Part shown: in pieces, positions 16,366 to 25,366 of the stretch
Position numbering within the stretch: the first letter of the stretch is position 1
Layout: each line of letters starts with the position of its first letter
Assembly: GCA_023410675.1 (NCBI GenBank)
Contig: JAEYPM010000089.1
Span: 1-41,933 of the forward strand
Source of the DNA: Bacillota bacterium
Lineage (GTDB): Bacteria; Bacillota; Clostridia; Lachnospirales; Cellulosilyticaceae
Direction of reading: 5' to 3'
DNA length: 41,933 nucleotides
Made by a program: the position numbers and the translations under genes
The notes under the pieces: model-generated
What the model was told of the DNA's origin: nothing
Databases searched by the model: none
Seen by the model: the letters and a program-made list of their open reading frames with translations, nothing else

Positions 16366-16671
16366 GTGTAACGAAGAAATTTTAACCAAGCAAATATGAA
16401 CACAGATTAAAAGAGAGCGTTGTTTGTTAAAAATATCTAATGCAGACACTATATGATAATGATTACTAAAGTGTTAGCTATACAAAATATTCAAATAAAT
16501 TATAGAGACAATAGTACAAATTAATTAAATTGATATAAAAATTGTAAATGCACAATTTTGTTGTAATATTTTGCAGTTTATATTTGAACATATTCACCAA
16601 AAAGACAACTATATCCATTTAATCTGATGGTCATTAATTATAATATGTATATTGAGGAGAGGTGAGAATGA
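16366..16671 (+). promoter_or_regulatory. Regulatory gap before the sugar transporter operon
   Basis: This 306-bp AT-rich region has no ORF. A -10 TATAAT sits at 16639-16644, but the DNA 17-18 bp upstream is not a -35 box, as expected for an activator-dependent promoter. An inverted repeat AAAATTGT-N6-ACAATTTT spans 16538-16559. The element AGACA followed by an A/T-rich tract occurs at 16444, 16506 and 16603. The last copy, AGACAACTATAT (16603-16614), directly abuts the expected -35 position, where AraC-type regulators bind. These are candidate YesN sites, not proven ones. Confidence 0.4.
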
Positions 16672-17619
16672 ATGAGTAGTCAAGTAAAAGCAAACAGAAA
16701 CAATAAGTCAGGCGTAAGAGAAGAGTTCAAGAAGAATAGTGCTTTGTTTCTTATGTTATTGCCAGGTTTATTGGTTATGTTAGTCAATAACTATATGCCT
16801 ATGTTTGGACTTGTATTGGCTTTCAGGAATATGGATACTGTGCAAAAATTGTTTGGAAGTGGATGGGTAGGACTTAATAATTTTAAATACCTATTTAACT
16901 CAAAAAATGCATGGATCATAACAAGGAACACACTAGGATACAACTTAATATTCATATTGATTGGGAGCACTGTGGCAGTAGCATTGGCTATTGCGTTAAA
17001 TGAATTAAGAAATAAAAGAGCATCTAAAATATATCAAAGCATCTTTTTTATTCCTTATTTCTTGTCATGGGTTGTTATTAGTTATTTAGCATTTTCATTA
17101 TTAAGTACAGAATCAGGAGCACTCAATCAAGTTATTAAAGCTTTTGGTGGTCAACCAATCAAGTGGTATGTAACACCAAAATACTGGCCATTTATATTGG
17201 TAGCAGTTAATACCTGGAAGTGGACTGGATATGACATTGTTGTATACATAGCATCTATTGTTGGTATTAGTAAAGACTATTATGAAGCGGCAGCCGTAGA
17301 TGGAGCAACTCGCTTTCAGCAAATTAGGTATATTACGATACCAATGTTAGTTCCATTACTTATTACATTAACATTGTTAAGAGTAGGAAGAATGTTCTAT
17401 ACAGATATGGGACTCTTCTATACTGTTACACGTAATACAGGTACACTATTTAATGCAACAAACACTATAGATACATATGTTTTCCGTGGACTTCGAAGTA
17501 CAGGAGATTTAGGAATGGTGTCTGCTGCAGGATTTTACCAAGCAGTATTAGGTTTCGCAATTATTATGACATTTAACTTTATTGTAAGAAAATATGATAA
17601 AGATAGTGCATTAATATAG
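16672..17619 (+). CDS. CUT1 sugar ABC permease, LplB/YtpP-like
   Basis: This 315-residue inner-membrane permease has about six transmembrane helices (the first near 26-46, FLMLLPGLLVMLVNNYMPMFG). The ATPase-coupling EAA loop reads YEAAAVDGATRFQQIRYITIPML. The N-terminus is cytosolic and charged. GAGGAGAGGTGAG precedes the start; an ATG at 16668 is out of frame and stops after three codons. It pairs with the next permease and the DUF3502 lipoprotein to form a carbohydrate importer. The cluster has no ATPase gene, which is usual for CUT1 importers of Firmicutes that share an MsmX-type ATPase. Confidence 0.92.
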   Translation: MSSQVKANRNNKSGVREEFKKNSALFLMLLPGLLVMLVNNYMPMFGLVLAFRNMDTVQKLFGSGWVGLNNFKYLFNSKNAWIITRNTLGYNLIFILIGSTVAVALAIALNELRNKRASKIYQSIFFIPYFLSWVVISYLAFSLLSTESGALNQVIKAFGGQPIKWYVTPKYWPFILVAVNTWKWTGYDIVVYIASIVGISKDYYEAAAVDGATRFQQIRYITIPMLVPLLITLTLLRVGRMFYTDMGLFYTVTRNTGTLFNATNTIDTYVFRGLRSTGDLGMVSAAGFYQAVLGFAIIMTFNFIVRKYDKDSALI

Positions 17620-17636
17620 AGAGGGGGATAAATGTA

Positions 17637-18548
17637 GTGAATAAAGTAAATGGTGAAATAGAATTAGGAACACAAATTAAGAAATCAACAGATATTATTT
17701 TAAACATATTTTTTATCCTTGTATCTGCTGCATGTTTATATCCTCTCTTTCTGGTATTAGCGATATCATTTACAGATGAAGCAACTATCAGACTTTCAGG
17801 ATATAATTTAATTCCAAAGCAATTTAGTCTTGAAGCATATAAGTTTGTTTTTAAAAGCGGATCGGCAGTATTTCGTGGGTACTTTAATACTATAGTAATT
17901 ACACTTGTAGGAAGTGTTGTTGGTCTTGTTATTATGGGGATGTATGCTTATCCACTTGCAAGGGACGACTTTAAATACAAAGGCATTTTTAATTTTATTG
18001 TTGTTTTTACAATGTTATTTAATGGTGGATTAGTTCCAAGTTATATAATTTATGTAAATGTACTACATCTTAAAGATAAAATGATGGCACTTATTCTGCT
18101 TTGGATTTTTAATGCTTTTTATGTAATGATTATTAGGACATTTTACAGAAGCAATGTACCAAAATCGCTTATTGAAGCAGCACAAATTGATGGAGCTGGT
18201 GAATTTTACACCTTCTTTAAGATTGTTATGCCACTTGCAAAACCAGCTTTAGCTACAGTATTTATGTTTAGTATGCTTATATATTGGAATGACTGGTTTG
18301 GACCACAATTATACATAGTAACAGAATCTAAGTTTAATCTTCAATTTTTAATGTACCGTATTGAACAGAACATTCAGATGCTTCCTACACTTGCAGGAAT
18401 GCCAGATCCAAGTGTAATTGCAAATTTACCATCTGAAGGTGCCAGAATGGCAATGGCTGTTGTTGCTATTGGACCAGTAATCCTTGCGTATCCGTTCTTC
18501 CAACGTTATTTCGAAAAGGGAATAACACTTGGGGCTACGAAGGAATAA
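17637..18548 (+). CDS. CUT1 sugar ABC permease, YtcP-like
   Basis: This 303-residue permease has six predicted helices and the coupling loop LIEAAQIDGAGEFYTFFKIVMPL. It ends in YPFFQRYFEKGITLGATKE, the standard C-terminus of this permease class (QRYFxKGxxxGAxKG). It starts at GTG 17637, 17 bp after the previous stop, with GAGAGGGGGA upstream; the nearby ATG at 17632 is followed at once by TAG. It forms a heterodimer with the upstream permease. Confidence 0.92.
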   Translation: MNKVNGEIELGTQIKKSTDIILNIFFILVSAACLYPLFLVLAISFTDEATIRLSGYNLIPKQFSLEAYKFVFKSGSAVFRGYFNTIVITLVGSVVGLVIMGMYAYPLARDDFKYKGIFNFIVVFTMLFNGGLVPSYIIYVNVLHLKDKMMALILLWIFNAFYVMIIRTFYRSNVPKSLIEAAQIDGAGEFYTFFKIVMPLAKPALATVFMFSMLIYWNDWFGPQLYIVTESKFNLQFLMYRIEQNIQMLPTLAGMPDPSVIANLPSEGARMAMAVVAIGPVILAYPFFQRYFEKGITLGATKE

Positions 18549-18596
18549 GGGTTTAATATAAAGCTTCACAATTATAAAAATGGGGAGGAATTTTAC

Positions 18597-20150
18597 ATGA
18601 AATTAGTTAAAAAAGGTTTTATTGCTGTATTAAGTACTGCATGCTTACTTAGCACAGTAATGAGTGGTTGTAACACAAAGAATCCTGCACAACCAACAGG
18701 TGGTAATGAAGTTACAACTGCAGCTGCAGCACAAGCTGGTAGTGAAGGTGACTCAAAAGTTGATACTTCAAAAGAAGTACAACTTACTTGGTACTTTGTT
18801 GGTAATGGCCAACAAGAAGATGTTGCTAAGGTAGAAGCTGAAGTAAATAAATACTTAAAAGAAAATACAGACCTTAATGCTACTATCAAACTTCAATGCT
18901 TTGACTGGGGTAGCTACACTCAAAAAATGCAAGCTATGATAGCAGCTGGTGAAGAGTTTGATATTTGCTTTACTGCAGTATGGGCAGCTAACTTCTATCA
19001 ACTTGCACCAAAAGGAGCTTTTGTTGCATTAAATGATGATAAAAACTTACTTGAGAAGTATGCTCCAAAAACAAAAGCATTACTTGGAGATGATTTCTTA
19101 AAAGGATCACAAATCGATGGCATTAACTATGCAATCCCTGCAAATAAAGAAAAAGCACATCAATGGGGATTTGTAATTAGAAAAGATATTGTTGAAAAAT
19201 ACAATATGGATGTATCAACTATTAAGAAATTTGAAGATATTGAGCCATTCTTACAAATAGTTAAGGAAAAAGAACCAGGAATGTATCCATTAGAAGCTGT
19301 AATTGGTGAATCACCATTTAGAGTATTAGACTTTGATAGAATTGGTGATGACAAATATCCAGGTGTTGTATGGAATGATTCAGCTGATATGAAAGTATTT
19401 AATGAAATGGAAGCTCCTGAAACTATGGAATTCTTCAAAACAATGCATAAATTCTACAATGCTGGTTACATTCGTGAAGATGCAGCTACTGTAACAGATT
19501 ATTCTCAAGATCAAAAAGCTGGTAAAGTATTTGCTGCTATTAGATCTTTGAAACCAGGAAAAGATGCTGAAGAAAGTCAAGCAATGGGTCAACAATACAT
19601 CCAAGTTGAAGTGACTCCAGCTATTATGTCTAACAGAGAAACAGCAGGTTCAATGCAAGCAGTTTCTTCTACATCAAAGAATCCTGAAAGAGCATTAATG
19701 TTCTTAGAATTATTCAATACTGATCCAGTATTAAATAATATGATTAACTTTGGTCTTGAAGGCACTCACTATGAAAAAGTTGCTGACAATGTAATTAAAG
19801 CAGGTCCAGATAATGCTAAATACAATCAAGGTTTAGGCTGGATGTTTGGTAACCAATTCATTAACTACTTATGGGATAATGAAGATCCAGAAAAATGGGC
19901 TAAATTTGAAGCATTCAATGCATCTTCATCACCAACTAAGACTTTAGGTTTCGTATTTAATTCTGAGCCAGTTAAGACTCAAGTTGCACAATGTTCAAAT
20001 GTATGGGATCAATATTTACCAGGTCTTGAAACTGGTACTGTAGATCCAGAGGAAGTATTACCACAATTTGTTCAAGCTCTTAAAGATGCAGGTGCAGATG
20101 AAATCATAGCTGAAAAACAAGCTCAATTAGACGCTTGGTTAAATAAATAG
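18597..20150 (+). CDS. Sugar-binding lipoprotein of the ABC importer (DUF3502 type)
   Basis: This 517-residue lipoprotein has a signal peptide ending in STVMSGC, with the lipidated cysteine at C25. A low-complexity linker rich in T, A and G follows (about 27-55). The binding-protein core has QLTWYFVGNGQQEDV at about 61-75. The C-terminal ~130 residues (WMFGNQFINYLW, TLGFVFNSEPVKTQ and DQYLPGLETGTVDPEEVLPQF) match the DUF3502 domain found in LplA/LipO-like proteins. TGGGGAGGAATTTTAC precedes the ATG. Codon choice (frequent GCT, GGT, CAA, AAC) looks more biased than in the neighbours, which fits high expression. A strong terminator closes the operon. Ligand unknown. Confidence 0.92.
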   Translation: MKLVKKGFIAVLSTACLLSTVMSGCNTKNPAQPTGGNEVTTAAAAQAGSEGDSKVDTSKEVQLTWYFVGNGQQEDVAKVEAEVNKYLKENTDLNATIKLQCFDWGSYTQKMQAMIAAGEEFDICFTAVWAANFYQLAPKGAFVALNDDKNLLEKYAPKTKALLGDDFLKGSQIDGINYAIPANKEKAHQWGFVIRKDIVEKYNMDVSTIKKFEDIEPFLQIVKEKEPGMYPLEAVIGESPFRVLDFDRIGDDKYPGVVWNDSADMKVFNEMEAPETMEFFKTMHKFYNAGYIREDAATVTDYSQDQKAGKVFAAIRSLKPGKDAEESQAMGQQYIQVEVTPAIMSNRETAGSMQAVSSTSKNPERALMFLELFNTDPVLNNMINFGLEGTHYEKVADNVIKAGPDNAKYNQGLGWMFGNQFINYLWDNEDPEKWAKFEAFNASSSPTKTLGFVFNSEPVKTQVAQCSNVWDQYLPGLETGTVDPEEVLPQFVQALKDAGADEIIAEKQAQLDAWLNK

Positions 20151-20179
20151 TTTCTAATTAACTAATAAAATAATGTTAT

Positions 20180-20223
20180 AAAAAGAATGAGGCTATAGTT
20201 ATATATAGCTTCATTCTTTTTTT
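20180..20223 (+). terminator. Intrinsic terminator closing the transporter operon
   Basis: Arms of 18 bp (20180-20197 and 20204-20221) pair with a single G-U around a 6-nt loop. The 3' side ends in a run of seven T from 20217. Confidence 0.9.
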
Positions 20224-20289
20224 GCATGCACTATTTTTATTCTACATGTCCTATCTCCTGCATATGATTAGGTAAGGGGGGATAGACAA

Positions 20290-20589
20290 ATGCGTCAAAG
20301 GATCAAGAAGAAAAATGCTAGCAAAATGTTAATGGAAGATCATGTTACTAAAATATTAGAAATACCTAAAGAAGTCATTTTAGATATTCCCATTATTACT
20401 ATTACGGGGAACAGAGATCTATGTATTGAAAATTTTTTAGGTATTGTTGAATATAGTAATGAATGTATTAAGATTAATACGCAGTGTGGGGTATTAACCA
20501 TATCAGGAACAGAATTAGAGGCTAAAAGTATGACTTATGAAGTTATAACAATTAGGGGGAATATTATAAGTATGTCTTATAGTCTATGA
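20290..20589 (+). CDS. yqfC: Sporulation protein YqfC
   Basis: This small 99-residue protein of the YqfC/YabP-like sporulation family has a basic N-terminus (RQRIKKKNASK), then LEIPKEVILDIPIITITGNRDLCIENFLGIVEY and a beta-rich C-terminal half. In Bacillus yqfCD is expressed in the mother cell under sigma-E. Molecular function is unknown. GTAAGGGGGG precedes the ATG. The stop TGA overlaps an ATG of the next frame (ATGA at 20586-20589), so it is tightly linked to yqfD. It implies that the organism forms, or descends from formers of, endospores. Confidence 0.9.
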   Translation: MRQRIKKKNASKMLMEDHVTKILEIPKEVILDIPIITITGNRDLCIENFLGIVEYSNECIKINTQCGVLTISGTELEAKSMTYEVITIRGNIISMSYSL

Positions 20590-20603
20590 GGGGAGGTACT
20601 TTT

Positions 20604-21815
20604 TTGTTCGTATTCTTGTGGTATTATTTAAGTGGGTATGTTATAGTGGAAATAAAAGGGTTTTCTGTAGAAAGGCTAATCAATCTTGCAATTAAGAATA
20701 ATATTAACATGTGGGATACCTATAGAAAAAATGGTATTTTATATACCAAGCTAAGCATTAATGATTATAAAGCATTAAGGCCTTATGCAAAAAAAGCAAG
20801 ATGCAAAGTAAAGCTTGTCAATAAAATCGGTTTGCCTTTTGTCGCCTTTAAGTATAGAAAAAGAACCATGCTTCTTTTTGGGGCGACTTTATTTATTCTA
20901 TCTCTTATGGTGTTATCATCATTTGTATGGTTAGTAGAGGTTGAGGGCAATAATAAAATTACTGAAACTGATATTGTAGCAACTCTAGAGGAAGCTGGTT
21001 ATTCGCAAGGTAAATTAAAGATAAAGTTAAACCTAAGAGAAGCTGAAGCTTATCTCATAAATAAATACCCAGAAATTGTATGGGTTGGAATGAAATTTGA
21101 AGGTACTCGCCTTTTAGTAGAAATAGCTGAAACTGTCCCCAAACCTTTAATTGCAGATACTTCAAAGCCATGTCATATTGTAGCTAAGAGAGACGGTCTT
21201 ATAACCTATATTGCTACCTATAAAGGTATTCCAAAAGTAAAAAAAGGGGATATTGTAAAGGAAGGAGACATATTAGTTGCAGGTGAAATTCCTTTAGTCG
21301 AAGGAGAACCTGAGTTATACTATACAAGGGCTAAAGCATCTATCAAAGCAAAGACAGTATATCGCTTAAGAAATAGCATTGCCTATATGCAGCAAAAAAA
21401 AGAATATACCAATAATATTCAGAGGTCATATAGTATTAAAATACTTAATAAAAAATTTACGCTATATAAAAGCAAAGAAATGTATGAGCCTTATGACACA
21501 ATGATTACAAATCAACAGCTACGACTGACTAAGTTTTTTCCGCTACCACTATACTTTGAAAAAGAAGAAAGAATAGAGTATAATCTTATTCATATAAGAC
21601 TAACAGAGGAGCAGGCAAAAGAAAGGCTATTTATTAATCTTAATGAGGCTTTGAATAAGATGATAGCCAAAGATGTTACTATTATAGATAGAGATATATC
21701 CTATATTAGAACAGATAAGGGGCTGATAGGAAAACTTAATGTTATTGTAGAGGAAGATATAGGGATAATACAAGACATTCAGAATAAAGGAGAAACGATT
21801 GATGAAGGAAACTGA
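20604..21815 (+). CDS. yqfD: Sporulation protein YqfD
   Basis: This roughly 403-residue membrane protein of the YqfD family has one clear membrane segment (about 92-112, MLLFGATLFILSLMVLSSF). A short hydrophobic N-terminus precedes GYVIVEIKGFSVERLINLA. After the membrane segment come VEVEGNNKITETDIVATLEEAGYSQG and KRDGLITYIATYKGIPKVKKGDIVKEGDILVAG. I choose TTG 20604, because GGGGAGG (20590-20596) sits 7 bases before it. The upstream in-frame ATG 20586, which overlaps the yqfC stop, would bury that site. In Bacillus the protein is needed for normal sporulation. The last 14 nt overlap phoH. Confidence 0.9.
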   Translation: MFVFLWYYLSGYVIVEIKGFSVERLINLAIKNNINMWDTYRKNGILYTKLSINDYKALRPYAKKARCKVKLVNKIGLPFVAFKYRKRTMLLFGATLFILSLMVLSSFVWLVEVEGNNKITETDIVATLEEAGYSQGKLKIKLNLREAEAYLINKYPEIVWVGMKFEGTRLLVEIAETVPKPLIADTSKPCHIVAKRDGLITYIATYKGIPKVKKGDIVKEGDILVAGEIPLVEGEPELYYTRAKASIKAKTVYRLRNSIAYMQQKKEYTNNIQRSYSIKILNKKFTLYKSKEMYEPYDTMITNQQLRLTKFFPLPLYFEKEERIEYNLIHIRLTEEQAKERLFINLNEALNKMIAKDVTIIDRDISYIRTDKGLIGKLNVIVEEDIGIIQDIQNKGETIDEGN

Positions 21816-22761
21816 AACAAAACTTCAAATACAATCTTGCTATATACCATCTATATTTGGTAAATTAGATGAGCATATTCAGTTAATAGAAAAAGAATTA
21901 CACGTCAACTTTGTTTTTCGTGATGATGAGCTCAAAGTTTTAGGTGATGAAAATCAAACTTTACTAGCTACTAAGGTTATTAATAAGCTCATTCATTTTG
22001 CTCAAAAGGGAGAAACCATAGACGTACAGTTAGTGGAATACACTTTAAATTCAATTAGAGACAATAAAGAAAAAGACTTAGATGTTATGAGTAATGATTT
22101 AGTTGCTACAACTTATTTAGGTAAACCAATTAAGGCAAAAACTATTGGTCAAAAGAAATATATTGAAAGTATGAAAAAAAATATGGTTGTTTTTTCAGTA
22201 GGACCTGCTGGAACTGGGAAAACATATCTAGCTATGGCGATGGCAATTAATGCCTTTAAGAAAAATGAGGTAAACAAAATAATTCTTACCAGACCTGCAA
22301 TAGAAGCAGGTGAAAAGCTAGGATTTTTACCAGGTGATTTACAAAGTAAAGTGGATCCCTACCTTAGACCTTTATATGATGCACTTTTTGAAATAATGGG
22401 GCCTGATACCTTTGAAAAAAATATGGAAAAAGGCTTGATTGAAGTAGCACCTCTAGCATACATGAGAGGACGAACACTCAATAATGCCTTTATTGTATTA
22501 GATGAAGCACAAAATACTACGCCACAACAAATGAAAATGTTTCTAACTAGATTAGGTTTTAACACAAAAGCAGTAATAACAGGAGATCTTACACAAGTAG
22601 ATTTGCCAAGTGAAAAGCAAAGTGGATTAAAACATGCCCTTAATGTTCTAAAGACTGTAGAAGGAATTGGTTATGTATATTTAGATAGAAATGATGTAGT
22701 AAGACATCCACTTGTCCAAAAAATAGTTGATGCATACGATTTATTTGAGAAGAAACAGTAG
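21802..22761 (+). CDS. phoH: PhoH-like ATPase (PhoL)
   Basis: This 319-residue cytosolic P-loop NTPase has Walker A GPAGTGKT (134-141) and Walker B DEAQN (234-238) with TTPQQMKMFLTRLG after it. ITGDLTQVDLPS is the sensor-like element. The N-terminal ~110 residues include the small domain (VNFVFRDDELKVLGDE) usual for bacterial PhoH. Members next to ybeY are thought to assist RNA or ribosome metabolism; the exact role is unsettled. AAAGGAG lies 9 bases before ATG 21802, and an adjacent in-frame TTG at 21799 is less likely. It overlaps yqfD by 14 nt. Confidence 0.95.
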   Translation: MKETETKLQIQSCYIPSIFGKLDEHIQLIEKELHVNFVFRDDELKVLGDENQTLLATKVINKLIHFAQKGETIDVQLVEYTLNSIRDNKEKDLDVMSNDLVATTYLGKPIKAKTIGQKKYIESMKKNMVVFSVGPAGTGKTYLAMAMAINAFKKNEVNKIILTRPAIEAGEKLGFLPGDLQSKVDPYLRPLYDALFEIMGPDTFEKNMEKGLIEVAPLAYMRGRTLNNAFIVLDEAQNTTPQQMKMFLTRLGFNTKAVITGDLTQVDLPSEKQSGLKHALNVLKTVEGIGYVYLDRNDVVRHPLVQKIVDAYDLFEKKQ

Positions 22762-22791
22762 CTTGGAAGCTGCTTAATAGGGGGAATTCAA

Positions 22792-24822
22792 ATGAAAAGT
22801 AAGGTTATTACATTGACAAGAATACTTCTGATCCTATCACCAGTAATAACATTTCTCGTAATTATTTCTGGAAACATATTTACACAAAAAATTTCTATTG
22901 AAGTGGGACAAATAGCACAGACAACCATTTATGCTCCTTTCCAAGTTGAAAATGAACTTGCAACGAATAGAAAACGAGATAGTGCCCAGCAGGCAGTTCA
23001 GCCTATTTATAAGATTGATACAAGAGTTCAAGAAAAAGCAATTACTGACTTAGATGAATTATTTAATCAGACGCTTTTAGTAAAAAATATGGATACTGAA
23101 AACTTGCTCAACAAGGACCAAGTGGATATTTTGCGAGAAAGAGTTTCTATCCCTCTTTATAAAGATGAGTATCAAGTACTTCTGAATGCTTCTGATGGAA
23201 CGATAGAGACTCTTAGAGATCTATGTATTAATAGTACTGTGAAAATGCTTGAATCAGGTATTAAAAATGATGATACAAATAATTTATTAAAAATTGAGGA
23301 GCTTACAAAAGACTCAAATCTTCATGCAATTGAGCAAAAAATAGCAGCAAGTATTCTTCAGACTGTTATTAAACCTAATGTAATACCAGATGATCACGCC
23401 ACAAGTGAAGCCGAAAAAGCAGCTAGAGAAAAGGTTGAGCCTGTTTATGTATTACAAGGTGAAAAGATCATCGAAAAAGGAACAAGAGTAACAGAAGAGA
23501 CTTATAGGTTATTAGAAAAAGTAGGTTACCTTGATAATAATAAGTCAGATAGGTATGTACAGTATCTTGGGATTGCGATACTGATTGCAATACTATGTTT
23601 ACTGAGTTATAGATACAATAGACAATCTAAAAGAATTGCTGTGCTAAAAAATAATCAAATTAACTTGCTCCTTATATTATATATTGCATCATTAATTGTT
23701 ATACGTATTATGCTAGGGGTCAAGTATATTTATTTACCACTCATAATAGCCCCAATATTAATAGCTATATTAATTAGGGTTGACGTTGCTATTATGTATC
23801 ATATAATACTCGTAATTGTCACCTCTTTTACCTATAAAGGAGATTTAATTTTTATATCCTATTTCCTTACGACAGGCATTTTTAGCATATTAATCATGGC
23901 TACAATGCATGAAAGAAATCAAACAATGAGAAGTGCAGTTTTTATAGGACTCTTTTTCTTTAGTATCCATATTGTTTTAAAATTGCTTATAGGAACTTCA
24001 TTGAGTATGACACTTCTCATGGAAAGTGCTTTGAGCCTTATAGTAGCAATGCTCGCAGTATTTTTGGCAATAGGCAGTTTGCCACTTTGGGAAGCTCTAT
24101 TTGGATTTATTACGCCCCTTCAGTTATTAGAGCTTACCAATCCAAACCAGCCGATACTCAAGCGTTTGCTTATTGAAGCAACAGGGACTTATTATCATAG
24201 CCTCTTAGTAGCAAATTTAGCTGAAGCTGCAGCGGATGCTATTGGTGCTAATCCACTAATGGCAAGAGTTGGTGGTTATTACCATGATATTGGGAAGATT
24301 AAGAACCCAGACTTATTTAAAGAAAACCAGATTGGAGATAATCCTCATGATAGCCTAACACCAGATGATAGCTTTTTGCTTATTTCATCCCATGTTTCCT
24401 ATGGGCTAGAATTAAGTGAGCAATATAAACTGCCAAAGTATATTAAGGATATTATTGTTCAGCATCATGGTACAAGCCTCATGCAATATTTTTATTCAAA
24501 AGCTGTAAAACTACAAGGAGAAGATGTAAGTAAAGAAAAATATAGTTACAACGGACCTAAGCCAAAGACAAAAGAAGCAGCATTAGTTATGCTAGCAGAT
24601 ATTGTAGAAGCTACTTCAAGATCTCTTCAGGAAAAGATAGGCAATGAAATTATTATAGAGGAACTAGTTGGTAAGCTAGTAAGACAGAAGTTAGAAGAAG
24701 GTCAACTTGATGAATGCTATCTTTATATAGCAGATATCAATAAGATCGTTGATACATTTAGTAAAGTTTTAAAAGGAATGTATCACCAAAGAGTAAAATA
24801 TCCTGAAAGGAATGATAAATAA
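22792..24822 (+). CDS. pgpH: YqfF/PgpH-type 7TM-HD c-di-AMP phosphodiesterase
   Basis: 676 residues. TM1 (about 8-30) is followed by an extracytoplasmic 7TMR-HDED sensor region (about 31-255). A block of about seven helices follows (about 258-455), then a cytosolic HD domain. HD residues are visible in GTYYHSLLVANLAEA (about 465-480) and GGYYHDIGKIKNP (about 496-508). ISSHVSYGLELSEQYKLP, VQHHGTSLMQYFY and MLADIVEATSR complete the set. PgpH hydrolyses c-di-AMP, a regulator of potassium and osmotic balance. GGGGGAATTC precedes the ATG. The YqfF-phoH-ybeY context matches Bacillus. The ybeY start codon follows its stop directly. Confidence 0.93.
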   Translation: MKSKVITLTRILLILSPVITFLVIISGNIFTQKISIEVGQIAQTTIYAPFQVENELATNRKRDSAQQAVQPIYKIDTRVQEKAITDLDELFNQTLLVKNMDTENLLNKDQVDILRERVSIPLYKDEYQVLLNASDGTIETLRDLCINSTVKMLESGIKNDDTNNLLKIEELTKDSNLHAIEQKIAASILQTVIKPNVIPDDHATSEAEKAAREKVEPVYVLQGEKIIEKGTRVTEETYRLLEKVGYLDNNKSDRYVQYLGIAILIAILCLLSYRYNRQSKRIAVLKNNQINLLLILYIASLIVIRIMLGVKYIYLPLIIAPILIAILIRVDVAIMYHIILVIVTSFTYKGDLIFISYFLTTGIFSILIMATMHERNQTMRSAVFIGLFFFSIHIVLKLLIGTSLSMTLLMESALSLIVAMLAVFLAIGSLPLWEALFGFITPLQLLELTNPNQPILKRLLIEATGTYYHSLLVANLAEAAADAIGANPLMARVGGYYHDIGKIKNPDLFKENQIGDNPHDSLTPDDSFLLISSHVSYGLELSEQYKLPKYIKDIIVQHHGTSLMQYFYSKAVKLQGEDVSKEKYSYNGPKPKTKEAALVMLADIVEATSRSLQEKIGNEIIIEELVGKLVRQKLEEGQLDECYLYIADINKIVDTFSKVLKGMYHQRVKYPERNDK

Positions 24823-25332
24823 TTGTACTTATTTATAGCAGATGAAGATTTGTTTTTTGAAAAAAATCCTACACTACTTAATCGAATAGAAGATGTTATT
24901 AAACAATGTTTAGAGGAAGAAAAGGTTCCTTATGATGTGGAGATTAGCCTTTCTATCGTAACAAAAGAAGAGATAAGGGAGATTAACAAAGAGTATCGAA
25001 ATATAGACACGCCAACAGATGTATTATCATTTCCACAACTAGAGTCACAAGAAAATGGTGTGATAGATTGGCGTAAAATAGATCCAAATACAGATATAAA
25101 CCTTGATACACAGCTACTATTTCTTGGAGATATTATTATTTGTTCTGAGATAACAATCCAGCAAGCAAAAGAATATGAACACTCTTTAGAGAGAGAAATT
25201 TGCTTTTTAGTAGCACACAGCATGTTACATCTTTTAGGATATGATCATATGACGAAAGAAGAGCAACTAATTATGGAAGATAAGCAAAATAAAGTACTTG
25301 ATCAGTTAGGTATATTTAGAGCCAAGAAATAA
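24823..25332 (+). CDS. ybeY: Endoribonuclease YbeY, 16S rRNA maturation
   Basis: This 169-residue zinc-dependent endoribonuclease acts in 16S rRNA 3'-end processing and 70S quality control. The zinc site is AHSMLHLLGYDHM with H132, H136 and H142; the second position of the motif is Ser instead of the commoner Gly. IREINKEYRNIDTPTDVLSFP is the conserved substrate-side segment. The start is TTG 24823, immediately after the pgpH stop; GAAAGG lies 12 bases upstream. No better in-frame start exists, so translation is probably coupled to pgpH. Confidence 0.95.
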   Translation: MYLFIADEDLFFEKNPTLLNRIEDVIKQCLEEEKVPYDVEISLSIVTKEEIREINKEYRNIDTPTDVLSFPQLESQENGVIDWRKIDPNTDINLDTQLLFLGDIIICSEITIQQAKEYEHSLEREICFLVAHSMLHLLGYDHMTKEEQLIMEDKQNKVLDQLGIFRAKK

Positions 25333-25366
25333 TAAACAAAAGAAGACTTAGCTTAAGGAGGAAATA

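Noticed and set aside
20230..20290. A sigma-E-like promoter (CATATGAT at 20261-20268) for yqfC
   Set aside because: Transcription would start inside the ribosome binding site, and the -35 match is poor. sigma-E control is known for Bacillus yqfCD but is not shown by this sequence.
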